Positions 44,820 to 56,581 of a stretch of DNA of 64,000 bases are shown here, piece by piece (the stretch's first letter is position 1; the number at the start of each line of letters is the position of its first letter). The notes under the pieces were generated by a model. The model made no database searches. It was not told where the DNA came from and saw only the letters and a list, made by a program, of their open reading frames with translations. This stretch comes from Prostheceraeus crozeri (taxonomy: Eukaryota > Platyhelminthes > Polycladida > Euryleptidae), in contig CAJQUW010005219.1 of NCBI GenBank assembly GCA_907163375.1, positions 62,001-126,000 of the forward strand. The letters run 5' to 3'. The translations under genes and the position numbers were made by a program.

Positions 44820-47420
44820 ATGAAGAAGCAAAAAAGATCGATTCGCAAAATGTATGGCTACAGAAATGATTCACTGTGGACGGAGCATGCGTAGTGCTGG
44901 TAAAGAATTGAATGTATCGCTTGTCGGCTAACTCTTAAGAATTGGTGGGTGCGTTGGTGCGAAGAAGGAAAAGTTGCAAGACAGGAAGGATTTGAAAGAC
45001 AAATGAAAACAAATAGAGTCACAGATTAAAAGCTCATTATTGCAGCGATGAGAAATCGGCTATCTCCTAAAAAATTCTCCATTAAAACTGTTTGCAGTTT
45101 CTGGTAATACTTAGTCCATGTGGTCGAGAAAAATTCATCGAACTTTTTTCGAGAAAATTCAACTTTTAATTTTTTTGAGTAGTATGAAAAAGAGCATTTA
45201 TGAAAATAAATTCAAAATAAATTCTCCAAGGAATCGGCTTGAGTCTTTTGAACATAACATGGAAGCACAATTGAGAAATATCAATCTTTCAAATTTTCAT
45301 CCAGCTATTCCTGTGAAAATTCAAATTCTGAATCTTTTACACGAGTAATTCGATTACTTTTTTGAATTTCTAACCAATAATGTTTTCTAGGCATCTTATT
45401 TCTCTGGTGGCAGATGATTGTAATTGTCATAACTTGACTTTCTTGATATTTTAAGCTACTAGTTTGATTACTTTATGATTTTTTTAAAGAAAGTTAAAAA
45501 TACATTGTACATGTATATCGTGAGGTACGGATTTTCAGATTATTGGATTGATTTCTCTGCTGGTTAGTTTCTTTCATGCGGTTTCTTTCATCCGGTACAT
45601 TTCTTAGTTCTTTTGTCACACTAAATCCCGGGCAAGTTAAGTCTCTTGACTTAACCTTAGTAAACAATCAACATAGGAGTCATTTTCTGACTTGATAATT
45701 AGCGAATGTTATTCATCATCATTTTGTTCATCATCATCATTTCCACGTGCCGCCGTTTTGCGAATTAAAAGGAATGCGGCCTGGGATGTGGAGTGAACAA
45801 TCCGTCGAGTCATGTCATCATGATTTCTCTGAAACATGGAGTAACTATAAAATCACAGACACCACCCACCCAAATTACGGGAAGAAACTACTTTCGGCAA
45901 TTATTGTGTAGAACATAGCATTTTAATCAATAAAATTTGTCATTGAAATAGAAATTTCGTTCATCATCTGTGGAAAAGCATTTACCATTCATTTCTGCTT
46001 GAAAAGGTATTATTTGGTATGGGATAATTCAAATTCTATCATAATAAGATCTAACTAGACTTATATATATATACTAAGATATACACATGGAACTAATTAG
46101 AAATTTAAAATTTGAGTTTGCTCGAGGAAAGTTTGATAAAAAATATTTGAGAAAGTTCGAACTTTTTCAACTGTACTTACATATAGTAGAGTACATTCAA
46201 AGATGTGAACACGTTTTCCAAAGATATTTTTATCAAAGCAAAAAATAATGAATATTTATAGTTGTAACTCAACAACTCAAAATTTGAATTTTCTCGGGAA
46301 TAGCTCGATGAAAATTTGTATGATTGATATTTCTCAAGTGTGCTTACATGTTATGTTCAAAAAATTCAAACCGATTCCTTGGAGAATTTTTTATGAAAAA
46401 ATTTAAAAATGCTCTTTTTCATACTACTCAAAAAATTAAAATTTGAATTTTCTCGAAAATAGTTCGATGAATTTTTTAAAATTGACATTTCTCGACTACA
46501 TGGACTAAGTATGACCAGAAACTGCAAGCAGTTTTAATGGAGAAGTTTTAGGTGATAATCGAATTCAAACCCACCGTGAGCGTTTTGCGTCTAGCAATAG
46601 GTTGGAAATCTGCTACTGGCATCAACAGTTGTGCTAGAGCTGTACATCGACGTTTGACAGAAAGTGGATTTAAATTTTGCAGATATGCTGTAATCATGCC
46701 TCTCAATAACTCTGAATTCTAATGAATTTATATGAACACTTTCCCTTTTAATGAATATATTAGAGGTCTCGAACGCAAACAAATAAGATTAAAATGGTGC
46801 GAGCGACATTCTAAAAGAAACACTGCTGAGCGGCATCGCGTGATGTGGATGGAATAAATGCGGCTCACGCTCGATTTCCACGACGGAAGAGTTTGTCTAT
46901 TGAGAGAGATATGCAGCCTGTCGCATTTCAGAACACTATCGATTCAACGGTGGTAGATTCAGGATTTTGGCCTGTATTTGACACGGCGGACGAACGGCTG
47001 CATTTGTCATCAAATCAGCTTGGATGGCAATTGCTATTGTAGGATGTAACTCCATTTGTTATTCCTATAATAAATGGCCACTATCTCATCATCCAAGATG
47101 ACAACGCGCAGTCGCGCCAGTCAGATGATTGCAGCTCAGCAGATGAGTGGGCCTTACTCTATTGACCTTCACGTTCTCCTGATCTTTCACCGATCGAGCT
47201 TGCGTGAGATGAGCTCGGTAAATGGATTGGGTGAAAGATTCGTATCCACATTCTGCTACCAACATCGGAACACTTTCTGAAGGATTGGTTAGAGAGCAAT
47301 GGGAATGCATTGAGCAAGAGAGATCGGATGAACTCCATGAACTAAAGATAATTAGTAGAATTTGAGCTTGCATTAATGCCAGGGCCGGGCGGTCATGCAG
47401 GTTGCTACTTATGAATGGAA
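44820..47420 (+). pseudogene. Tc1 transposase pseudogene (copy 3)
   Basis: An N-terminal helix-turn-helix relic lies at about 44820-45050 (MIHCGRSMRSAGKELNVSL, then TLKNWWVRWCEEGKV). After the insertion, RRLTESGFKFC (46650), RLKWCERHSK (46790), HDGRVCL (46875), LIIQDDNAQS with the second catalytic aspartate (47090) and SRSPDLSPIEL with D-E-L-G-K-W (47170-47240) follow. The first catalytic block is reduced to MWMD or similar. Many stops and shifts. Confidence 0.75.
45050..46575. mobile_element. Long-inverted-repeat element inside Tc1 copy 3
   Basis: Arms of roughly 280-300 bp (about 45050..45340 and 46264..46575) are diverged reverse complements, sharing CTCCATTAAAACTG, CATACTTAGTCCATGT (one change in one arm), AGTAGTATGAAAAAGAGC and CTCCAAGGAATCGG. 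The interior is AT-rich with further ATTCTCGAG-like pieces and no coding capacity. The outer part of the arms may include Tc1 sequence, so exact ends and target duplication are unclear. A non-autonomous foldback-type transposon is likely. Confidence 0.7.
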
Positions 47421-47545
47421 CAAATTTTCATCATTAAAAGTTACAGTTTTGATACTACTTTATTAGTGAAAATAATGGTTCCTGTAATTCCAAGTGTTAA
47501 GATTTATTGTCACGCAGTGTTGATGAGGTTAATGCTCATAGAAAT

Positions 47546-48784
47546 CAGAGATGTAACCCGTCGCCGGTAGACCGGCGCAGGTCGCCGGTCCGGTCTGAAA
47601 AATCAGACCGGCCAATACCGGCAGAGACGGTCACATCGGCATAATTTCATCCGGTATGATGTGAGGTAGTGTCCTTCATGTTGAATCCATCATGTCAATC
47701 AGTAAATTGTTAATTTTAGCAGCCGTTTTCAAGGCACATTTACATACGGTATGCGCTCTCCTCTAGGCGTGAAAACTTCTGTGCAGGCAATTTTGATATC
47801 TATCCGGTCCGCACTTTCCCGTTCGATGCTTGATGACTTGATCACGTGCTTGATAACTTGAATCACGTAGATAGGTCTACATGATTTCGAACAAACCTTA
47901 TTCAGAATGCAAGTAGCTTTTAATAGTGAAGCAAAGGCCCCTGCCGGGTTAGTTAGGTCTTGTCCTACAAAATTAGGCCTAAATGTCCTACTTTTTTGGC
48001 ATCTTTTGACTTAGTTAGGCCCTTCCAGCTTATTTTTTTCCATTGCACTGCCAATGAAATTCTAGAACTTTTAATTGTTGTGAAAAATTAACATATAAAA
48101 ATGTAATCACCTATGTCTCTTTCCATTAGGTGTAGCGTATGGGGAACTGAAGGATTTTAATCTGATAACTAAGCTTAGACTACATTTTGCCATACGTCTA
48201 TGTAAAACAAAATCATGCAGAGTACCGCCACCGTCGTGTCCTTCTAAATCTCTAGCTTGTTGTCGCAAAATGTTACAAAGGTACGTTCAATAGATGATGC
48301 TGCATAAACCTAGCTCTAGACAAAATCAAATTAAGTGTTCCTAGCCTAGGCTAGGAATTGAAACATTCTAACATGTAGCTAGGGCCTGCTAAGCATATAA
48401 CAGGCAGGTCTAGCCTACTATAAAGGACCTATCTGGTACGAGATGTGCCTATATATAAAGGCCTAAATATAGTGCATCGTAGGCCTGTACATTATATCAA
48501 TGCCTACCTACAGCTATACATCAATCTTATGCTTAGTCTACTCTATGAGCCGATAGCCTAGTAGGCTCGCACATCAGGTTTCGGCCTACAGCCTCCATAA
48601 CTGACCTCACGATAGGCCTATTCGCTTGTAATCTTATGCGGTATCAAGTTATAGGCAACAATGTTTAACTCTATATATTCATCGAAAGATCCGGTCGCCG
48701 GTCCAATGCCGGTCGTCGGTCGACTGCCGGACGCCGGTATACCGGTTCCGGTCGCGGTTCCGGTCCGGACCGGTTACATCTCTG
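47546..48784. mobile_element. hAT-type MITE with 8-bp target duplication
   Basis: The element starts CAGAGATGTAACC and ends GGTTACATCTCTG, flanked on both sides by the identical octamer ATAGAAAT (47538..47545 and 48785..48792). Eight-base duplications with CAGRG-type ends define the hAT superfamily. Both subterminal regions are GC-rich clusters of CCGGT / ACCGG motifs (GGTCGCCGGTCC and similar), likely transposase-binding repeats. The 1.2-kb interior has no transposase and contains many TAGGCCTA-type words. The perfect duplication suggests a recent insertion. Confidence 0.9.
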
Positions 48785-48792
48785 ATAGAAAT

Positions 48793-50295
48793 GACGTCTT
48801 AAAGGAATATCAATTATACGAACAACAACTGCTTGTAATGTTCTCACTCTTCTCTGGAGTTAATTTTTGGTTGGAGTTTTCTTATCATCAATGCCTCTCT
48901 TAGCCTAATATTGTTTTGATCTTTTTCATGTTATGATATTGGTTTCGATCTCGCTCACATTGCATTGGTTTACATGCTTGTATACTGAAGAAGCAGCTTG
49001 TGTCATGTGCTCTTTAAACCGTCCAAGTGAGGCCGTAATGTGCTTACCATGCAGTACTCCCGGCAGATTGGACAAGTTAATTTGCAAGTTACATTCTTTT
49101 TAAAGGCAGATATTGTTGTTTTTGATATGAAAATAACGCAATTCACATTGTTGGTTCAAGTTTTGTTTTGTTTTCAAACCATTTCCTAGTCTTCTTGATT
49201 TTTGAGCTAGTCCGACATTTAAATATTCTCCTTAAAATATTCTTCTGATGTTTTGGTTCACTTTATGAGAAGTGAATAATATTTACAAATAATATCGCTC
49301 TCTCTCTCTCATCTTTGGTGATCTGCTGTCTACATCGTCGTCTTTTGCTATTCTTTGATAATGAAATGAATTCATCAGGATAATCGTTCAGCTAAGCATC
49401 TTATGAAGATTATAAAGGTGATGGTAAAACTAAACTAAAACTAAAACTAAGTCTTCATCAATATTTTGATATCAGTTATTTGAATGATATTTTGGAACAA
49501 TCAAGGTATCAGAGTGTTACGGTGCAGCTAACTAGCCAGTTGTTGAGTAAACACTCATTAATTTATATCTTAATTTCCAGTTGAAATTATTTTATATTAG
49601 AATGCCTATTTGTCTATTATAATATATGCATGCGTCCACAGGAAACATTATTTTTGAGACAATTAATGACATTCTTGGAATGTCGGAAGTAGGTCTATAA
49701 CCTGAAAAAGGACATCAAATAATTCGCAATGTGTGCTTCGTAAATTGGCATGTGTATCATGACAAAACACAACTAAATTTTTGAAGCAGCAGAGAAAGGT
49801 GTTTCAAAAATTTGCAGCATGAAAAACTTAAAACTTTTAAAGTCATTGGATGTAAGGCTGTTTGTTGAATCGTCATGAAAATAAATAATGCAAATTACTA
49901 GAAAACAAAGTCTAAATTTGAAATACACCATGAATCATTCCAATGCAAACCTTACAAAGTACCATGTAAATCCTGACAAAGCATTGAAAATTACCAAAGT
50001 CAATGTACATGTATTTCGTGACAATTTCAAAAGTAAACACTCAATTTTTTTCTAGGGCAGAGAGGAATCCGCCTCAGTCTGAGCACAACCGCATGGTATC
50101 AACAAAGCTAAACTTGAAATGAGACTAAATTGAAATCGATCATGGAGAATTCAGATGACGATATGATGAAGAATTGTCGATAGCATCACATTGCCACGTA
50201 TTTGATTCATGGATGCAAAGATCGATATCTGCATTTCAGATTGGACGTAGTATAAAATGTCGTTGGTTTATGAACAGAAATCCAATCTAAAATGA
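48793..50295. other. No gene; simple repeats
   Basis: Non-coding. A short (CT)n run at 49297..49311 and a run of AAACTA units at about 49431-49450. No frames or shared repeats of note. Confidence 0.5.
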
Positions 50296-50774
50296 CAGAA
50301 CTACAGGAATCATTCATGCTTTCCTTTAGCACTGTGCTGGTATGGCTTTAGTATGTAAACGCAAATCATAACACAGTTGAAATGCCATACGAAAAGCATA
50401 CAAATCGATGCAAAAGTATACGAAAAGATATTTTGATATACGTTATTGAAAGTAGTATGTAATATATGTAATCTTTCTGCTAGGTGACTTGAAGCTCTAC
50501 ATACGAAAGCTATACACTTTAGGACGAATTTCCAAAGGGGCCTCGTATATAAAACATACCAACAACTCGTATTTCATCGTAAAGCAGTCAATCACAGATA
50601 GAATAGTTCGCATCGCTACATGCCAATCACCTGCGAAAGTAAGTGAGCTTTTGTATGAAAAGCATACCAGATCTCTGTAAACATGCGAGAATCTCGTATC
50701 AAAAGTTAGTTTCAAATTGTATGTGAATTTGGTATATGTTCGTATGTAGTTTTCGCATCCAGCGATTTACAGTG
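50296..50774. mobile_element. CACTG-ended MITE (copy 2), rearranged
   Basis: 50450..50774 follows 13045..13368 of copy 1 base for base with moderate divergence and ends at the same CCAGCGATTTACAGTG terminus. 50296..50440, in contrast, is the reverse complement of the left part of copy 1 (about 12430-12560). The left terminus is missing. An internal inversion or deletion has reshaped this copy. Confidence 0.75.
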
Positions 50775-51088
50775 TAGTGTTGTGAGTTGAGGTGCGAATG
50801 AAACTCAAGGGCTGATTCTTCCTTGTCTGTCATTACAAAAGATTCTGTAGCATTTGACTTCTATAAAAAAGCAGCCAAAAAGAATCTTTTCAACAAGTTT
50901 AACTTAAATATTCCATCTTCGACCAAATTGGCCATTATAAGAATCGAAATAAAACGTATCAATGAACGCTGCTCACGACAACTGTACATGTGCAGAAATG
51001 ACGAAAAGTAAAAAAGTGAAACATCATCGTACAAAAATCCCACGGTTTGATTAATTTCATTGCACGTGCAAGATGTGATCATTATTAG
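50775..51088. other. 3' flank of the lectin gene
   Basis: No clear AATAAA on the minus strand was found in this stretch. A 62-codon plus-strand frame here has no recognised features and is not called. Confidence 0.4.
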
Positions 51089-51236
51089 TCATTTTTGCTT
51101 ACTTTTTTCAAATTCGCACACTGCTCCCAGTTTGTGATAGCAATTGTATTCAACCCATCCTTCCATGTAGACATTTATTGCAGTGCAGCCTAAGGGCTGG
51201 CCACTCACCATTTCCGCTGCCGACTTGCGAAAATTT
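51089..51236 (-). CDS. FTP/C-type lectin gene, exon 3 (terminal)
   Basis: Last exon of the gene model 51089..57518. It follows the acceptor GTATTCGTCTCCGACAG, supplies one base to complete the split codon AG/A (Arg) and encodes 48 residues to the stop at 51089..51091. It forms the second half of a C-type lectin domain: GQPLGC where a sugar-binding CTLD has Q-P-D or E-P-N, then WVEYNC in place of W-N-D-x-x-C, and the closing LGAVCEFEK. The cysteines of the two CTLD disulfides are kept; the calcium-site-2 residues are not, so calcium-dependent sugar binding of the classical kind is unlikely. The protein ends seven residues after the last cysteine. Confidence 0.8.
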
Positions 51237-52302
51237 CTGTCGGAGACGAATACATGGACATTTGACGACTGTATGCATCCTTTGTCAGGCAAAAATAATA
51301 TTTCATCGAATATTTTCGACTATTATCATCGAATACTATTTCATCGAAATGCAGTTTCATTCAAATGAGCATCAATGAGCCCGCCGTCCCTATTCTTTAC
51401 GAATAATTGGGGTCTAGGGCCGCAATGTCAGACTAGAAGGGTCGCATACGAGTACGAAACTCGGGTACCCCTGCCCTATATAGAAGCTCTCCAAATCTAT
51501 AAACAACACACATTTTCTGCTTCATTTTTATTTTTCTTTCATTTTGTCATATTTTTTTAGTTCGAAGTAAAATGTGATGTCGACCGGCAGAGAAACGTCT
51601 TGAAAGCACTGCAGTTCTGTGAAAGATATCCGACTCTTTCCTACCGACCAACTTTTTTCTATTTTGTAACCGATAATTACATGATCATTCTCAGGGAAAA
51701 ATAGATACCGATACCGGTGTTAACTCCAGACTTGCGGCCTTCGGTCAAAATTGATATTTCCCTTCGAAAAATCATCCAATACCTTCAAAATTTCAAAAAG
51801 TTGCAAAATTTAGTGATTTACATGAAAATTGAGAATTGCTGCTTTTAGCACGAAGATCAGCAGCGAAGAGCAAATTAATATCACCATCAACATTCTGAAG
51901 CACTAGATATTTGGGTGATGATGCTCATATAATTTGCAGCCTCCCAAAGAAGATGTAGCATTCAACGACTAAAAAATTCCCTACCTCTGCATGTTAAACT
52001 TTCGGAAACAACAATTTGTCCACAACGAAGCTATCAGTCAATTTCTATGCATTTAAATATAAGAGCTTGCTCAGTTGTTTCTGTATTCATCATAGATATT
52101 TTTAACTTCCAAATTTCACACGAGTTTGTAATCTTTACATCTTCTACTGTCTTTGAAGCCTACTTTAGAAGGCAAGAGAGGAGTCGCTGCACCCTTAACC
52201 TTAACCTTGATGCTATCCAGAGCCCAACATTGCGTCACATGTGCTAAAATTCAGATCATGCGTGACAATGCTTCAAACCTTGAGTTACTCATTAGATTTA
52301 CG

Positions 52303-52335
<33 letters not shown>

Positions 52336-52390
52336 TACAAGAAAACACACACTCTCTTCTTTAGATTACATCGCTACGATAGACACTTGC
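51237..52390 (-). other. Lectin gene intron 2 (GC-AG)
   Basis: 1154 nt. It starts GCAAGT after TACAG, the standard form of the rare GC donor class, and ends CAG. It carries a (TC)n(AC)n microsatellite near its 5' end. Confidence 0.65.
52303..52335. repeat. (TC)n(AC)n microsatellite
   Basis: About twelve TC units followed by about five AC units, within intron 2 of the lectin gene. Confidence 0.95.
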
Positions 52391-52685
52391 CTGTAACTTG
52401 ATTTCCCAAACTTCCATTCAAAGGTTGAAATGTTGTTTTCAGATCGAATTAGCCCAATCCATGCAATGCAAAAATTGTTTGTTGGGACATTGTAATTATA
52501 TCTGCAAGGCTTGCCCTCTCTCCCATGAGCAGTATTCCGAACGATGATATCTTCTACAGAATCCTTAACAGTTGCGAGTTTACCTCCTTGATCGTCGCAT
52601 TCTTCTATTGCCTGGTCAAAAGTAAGCAATTTATTCGAAAATTCAAATGATCGTGTTGACCCGTGTTCGCTTGCAAAAGTTGCTC
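52391..52685 (-). CDS. FTP/C-type lectin gene, exon 2
   Basis: A 295-nt exon between acceptor CTAATTTGTTACAG and a GC donor (TACAG/GCAAGT). It begins with two bases that complete the split codon from exon 1 (A/GA, Arg) and ends with two bases completed by exon 3. It encodes the first half of a C-type lectin domain: LTFDQAIEECDDQGGKLATV is the typical helix and strand region, followed by CRYNYNVPTNNFCIAWIGL with the conserved W-I-G-L core. The domain starts without the extra N-terminal disulfide of long-form CTLDs. Confidence 0.85.
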
Positions 52686-55600
52686 CTGTAACAAATTAGA
52701 ACCCATTAAACGCGGCTGTGATTTCTTTGCATATTTCGAATTCTATCAATAGATTTAGGTTGAATCATCACGAAACATGAACATTTTCACATATAGAATG
52801 GATGTGAATCATTTCGGATTGAATTTGAAGATGCTATCGCGTCCTACCATTCCTCCTAAAAAGTAGTAAATTTTAAAGTGTTAATAAAAGGCAAAATTCA
52901 ACTACTGAATTGTCTAGCACGAGCATCTTACTTGTGCATTTTAATTTGACGTTTCACATCCATTATCCATATCAGCTGCTTTGATGGATTTCTCAAGTAC
53001 ATGTAGGTTACAGTTAAACCAAATTCAAATAAGAACAATATACAATTTTTGAATGGAAACTATTCATTTTGAGGGCCAAACATGTTTCTCAAAATTGCTC
53101 ATCATCAGTGACAGGAGAAACAGATTTTACAATAAAATGGAGCTTATATACAAACGAATGAAAGTGAACTACATTCCATCAGTTCATAGGTCGTCGGTAC
53201 ATTTGTAGTGCATGGATTCACCAGAGTTCTAACTGCGTTACAAGTTGAATATTCATCAATATTTCGTCATTTATTTCCCCAATATGCATAGTTTCAGCCA
53301 ACTTTGTCAGCCACGGCTTAGTTCTGTAAATAATTCTAAAATTCGCTTTGTTAGGAAAGTGCTCATGCATGCTAATTTCAGAGGCAGGTCTACCTTTCAT
53401 GCGTTCATTTATCCTAGTAATAAATTGCCTTCTTGATTCTTCTATGTAACACTTATTACAGTGCTCACACTCATATTTATAAACAATTGAAGAAAGTAAG
53501 AAACAAGGGATTTTATCTTTGTTCGGAATTAGCATATTAGTCTTTAAAGTTTTAAATATTGGAAAAATACGGGAGTTTTTCAGACGAACATTAATTTGTT
53601 TGATACCGGTAAGGAATTCGTTTCAAAAAAACGAATTGTAATTAGTCATTAAAAAAATTTTAGTTTTTTCTTGATTATCGTTAGATGGTGGATTTCTAAT
53701 ACATTCTTTTACCTTTTGGTAAATGTTATCAAATTCTCTTTCAGTATAGCCATTTAGAAGGAAAATATTTTTCAATTTCTCAATACATTGCTTGACATCA
53801 TTCGGATCACTACAAAGTTTGACAGCTCTGTAAATCAAGCTTCTCATAGCAGACATTTTGTATTTGTAAGGGTAGTAAGAAACGGCAGGTATGTATAAAC
53901 CAGTGTTCGTTTGCTTCACTTTCCAAATGGTGGTAATTTTCTTATTTTTAAAAGTTATAGTTAAGTCAAGAAAATTAATGGAATTATTGACAGAATGTTA
54001 AATGGTGAACTTTATCTATGGAATTAAACAATTAATAAAATTATAGAAATTGTCTCAGTCAATATAATTTTCGAAACAGACAAAAATGTCGTCAACGTAA
54101 CGGATCAATGGCTTTATGTCGAAGTTTTCTTTTTCTATCATGTCCATTGCGAATGCGGCCATAGCTGGAGCGATATTTGAGCCCATCGCTAAATCTTCGT
54201 GTTGTTCGTAAATTTTATCATTAAAGATAAATGGAACATTTTTACACGACATTTTCAATAAATGTTTTAAAGTTTCTTTAGAGAATGGGATAGCATTTTC
54301 ATCTATAGACTGAGCGATATGGTTAATAGCTATGTCAAGGGGGATATTAGTAAATAAGCTAATAACATCGAAACTATAAAACTTCACATGGTTATTCCGA
54401 ATTTTTAATTTCATCAATTTTTCTTTTACTTCGAAGCTATCTTTAACCGAGAACTTGTTTGGAACCAATTGAATTAATAACTTATGTAAATATTTAGCAA
54501 CGTTTGTGCTGTAACAATTACACATGGATAAAATTGGTCTAAATGGGGGATCATTCATGTTTTTGTGTACTTTAGGCAGCCCATACAGCCGTGTCGGAGA
54601 GCTTCCAGTGCTGCAAAAACTGTCATAAAGAATAACTACTATCGTTACTCATTGCCACCGATAAATTCTGACGTCCGGCTTCTCACATGCAATCATGATT
54701 TTCTTTTTTAGAGTTTACAATCGTCTTCTTCATCTAGACTATGATCGTTAACTTCAGCAGCAGTCACAAGCTACTGTCCTGAAATATATGAGAGCTGAAA
54801 TATTGAAAATAGCTTTCGCATGCAACGTATAACTTTAAAAATCATGCTTTCCCTGCATCACAAGAGACGAAATATATCTAACTTGTCCCCAAAATATTAA
54901 CATGCTGAGATACAATTGGAGTAGAAAGCTAGTACAGTAGTAATAAAGCAAATAGTGGTGCAAATGTAGTCAGTGTGTCCATCATCTTCAAACCATGTGT
55001 AGGCCTACTGAGGTCGATCTCACAAGTCGTTAACTCCCTATAATACCTTTCACACTATTTGCTTATTGTAAAATGTAGTGGTGCCAAAGTAACTGATAGC
55101 TCACAATATTGTTGTCATTTGTCAAACAAGTGCAGCTATAGGGCATTGGATAGACATATTCATATTTATGTAGATTTAGGCCTACTTGATATATCATCGC
55201 CAAGGCCACCTTCGTCGTCTTTATTACTGTATCATCACTGTCTTCACCATCTCATAATGTGGACTATATAATAATATTATGCTCTCAATTGTTAATTAGT
55301 GAATCGCTGAGACTTTCGATCTGAGAGAGATTATTGTTCTGACATTAACAGTAGCGTTTACGCGATGAATTCCAGTACACATTGCTGTATCGCCACTGAC
55401 CTGAGTCGAATTAGAATATCAGACTCATGCACAGGGCTAGAAAATGTGTCACAAAAAAAAGACAGGGACACGAAAAAATTGTGAAATTTCAAAACTGAAT
55501 ATTATACTCAACTCACCAAATTAAAGAATTTCTTCGCGACATTTTCAAAAAACATTTTAATTTCCTGACAAATGCACGAAGATGAAAAGGGTTTTTTTTC

Positions 55601-56581
55601 ATCACAAGTCTTGAACATCATTCTAAATGATGTTTTTTCAAAAAGAAATAATCCGAAAAACGAATTTTCATCCTTAAAATGAGGCATAAATGGAAGTAAG
55701 TTGTCTGGTACATCCGTGTATAATGTACTTCATGTCGAAGTAAAGTATCAAAATCACGGAAATTACGTTAGAGTATATTGTGTGTCAGATTGCATTTCCA
55801 TACTTACTTGACACGTCTTACACGCCACTGAAACGACGTACTACTTACTAAGTCTTCACAATTTAATTCAGCAGATATTTACAACTCTCTTAAAGTCCAT
55901 GCCTTTGAAGAAAGTTGATGATCATCAAGTGGCTGCGATTAACGACCGATTATCGAAAAATTGCAAAGCATCGACAGGACTTCCGGAATTTCTCAGCCTG
56001 AAAACATTGACTCACCTCAGTGTTTACATGATGATTTTCGTCAATCGAGTAATCATAATAATGCACATTTCCTCCGTTCAGCACTGACTGCAGATTTCAA
56101 TTCCTCCATCAATTCTCAATCCACGACTTTCTTTCATGAGTCATAATATGTTCATTGTAAGTGCTGCTTGTGGCTTTTTGTCTAATTGAAAAGAATGTAT
56201 TTTTATTTTGATTCACTTGTTGTATTTCATCTTAAAGACAAAATTTAAACTGGAATGACTTTGTATGATAGCTTTGCTATATTCTAAAGCTAGCACACAT
56301 TGATCATGCATTCAGAGTTGATTAATGCATCAGAATTACTCTAGTGTTCACGAATCGGTATGATATCGTCACTTTCTGGTGCATTTCGTTCACATTTTAA
56401 GGAGAGCGGCTTATAAGTGCGCATACTATGAAGACATGTTTCTGATGCATCGTTTCAAACTGTTCTTAATATTCAATTTTTGTGTTATAGATGCTTGAAT
56501 AAAATTAATCAACACAAATTATTCGGTCAATAATCAAATTGAAGCTGACTTTAAGCAAACGAAAGTCAATATCAAACTTAC
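52686..56581 (-). other. Lectin gene intron 1 with Penelope insertion
   Basis: 3896 nt, starting GTAAGTTT and ending TTTGTTACAG on the minus strand. It contains Penelope-like element 3 (about 53050-54610). The rest, including 54610-56581, holds no recognisable gene; short plus-strand frames near 55900-56146 have no known features. Confidence 0.7.
53050..54610 (-). mobile_element. Penelope-like element 3, 5'-truncated
   Basis: Minus strand: SPTRLYGLPKVHKN at the cut 5' end (54600), RT with FYSFDVISLFTNIPLDIAI, LAMGSNIAPAMAAFAMDM and LIRYVDDIFVCFENY (54558..54055), linker (53919..53623), and GIY-YIG with VYKYECEHCNKCYIEES (53535..53218; Y-I-E instead of Y-I-G). The tail near 53110 has CTGATGATGAGC and GAGAAACATG, like Penelope 3' ends. 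There are a few breaks. It is transcribed in the same direction as the host lectin gene and lies wholly in intron 1. Confidence 0.82.

Larger units (their letters stand above)
44593..47517 (+). mobile_element. Tc1-like element, copy 3, interrupted
   Basis: Ends: left CTGCGTGTCAGAAAAAGTTA with AACACTTG, and right its inverted counterpart (CAAGTGTTAAGATTTATTGT then CACGCAG). TA precedes the left end, TG follows the right end (a probable decayed TA). About 1.5 kb of foreign inverted-repeat DNA (45050..46575) splits it. Older than its insertion. Confidence 0.7.

Noticed and set aside
50823-51082. Overlapping 62- and 73-codon frames beside the lectin 3' exon
   Set aside because: No splice signals, domains or composition to support them; low-complexity 3' flank.
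53080-53130. Second hammerhead-like core (CTGATGA ... GAAA) at the 3' end of Penelope-like element 3
   Set aside because: Stem II barely pairs and no stem III is seen; it may be a diverged version of the motif at 23643 but is not supportable alone.
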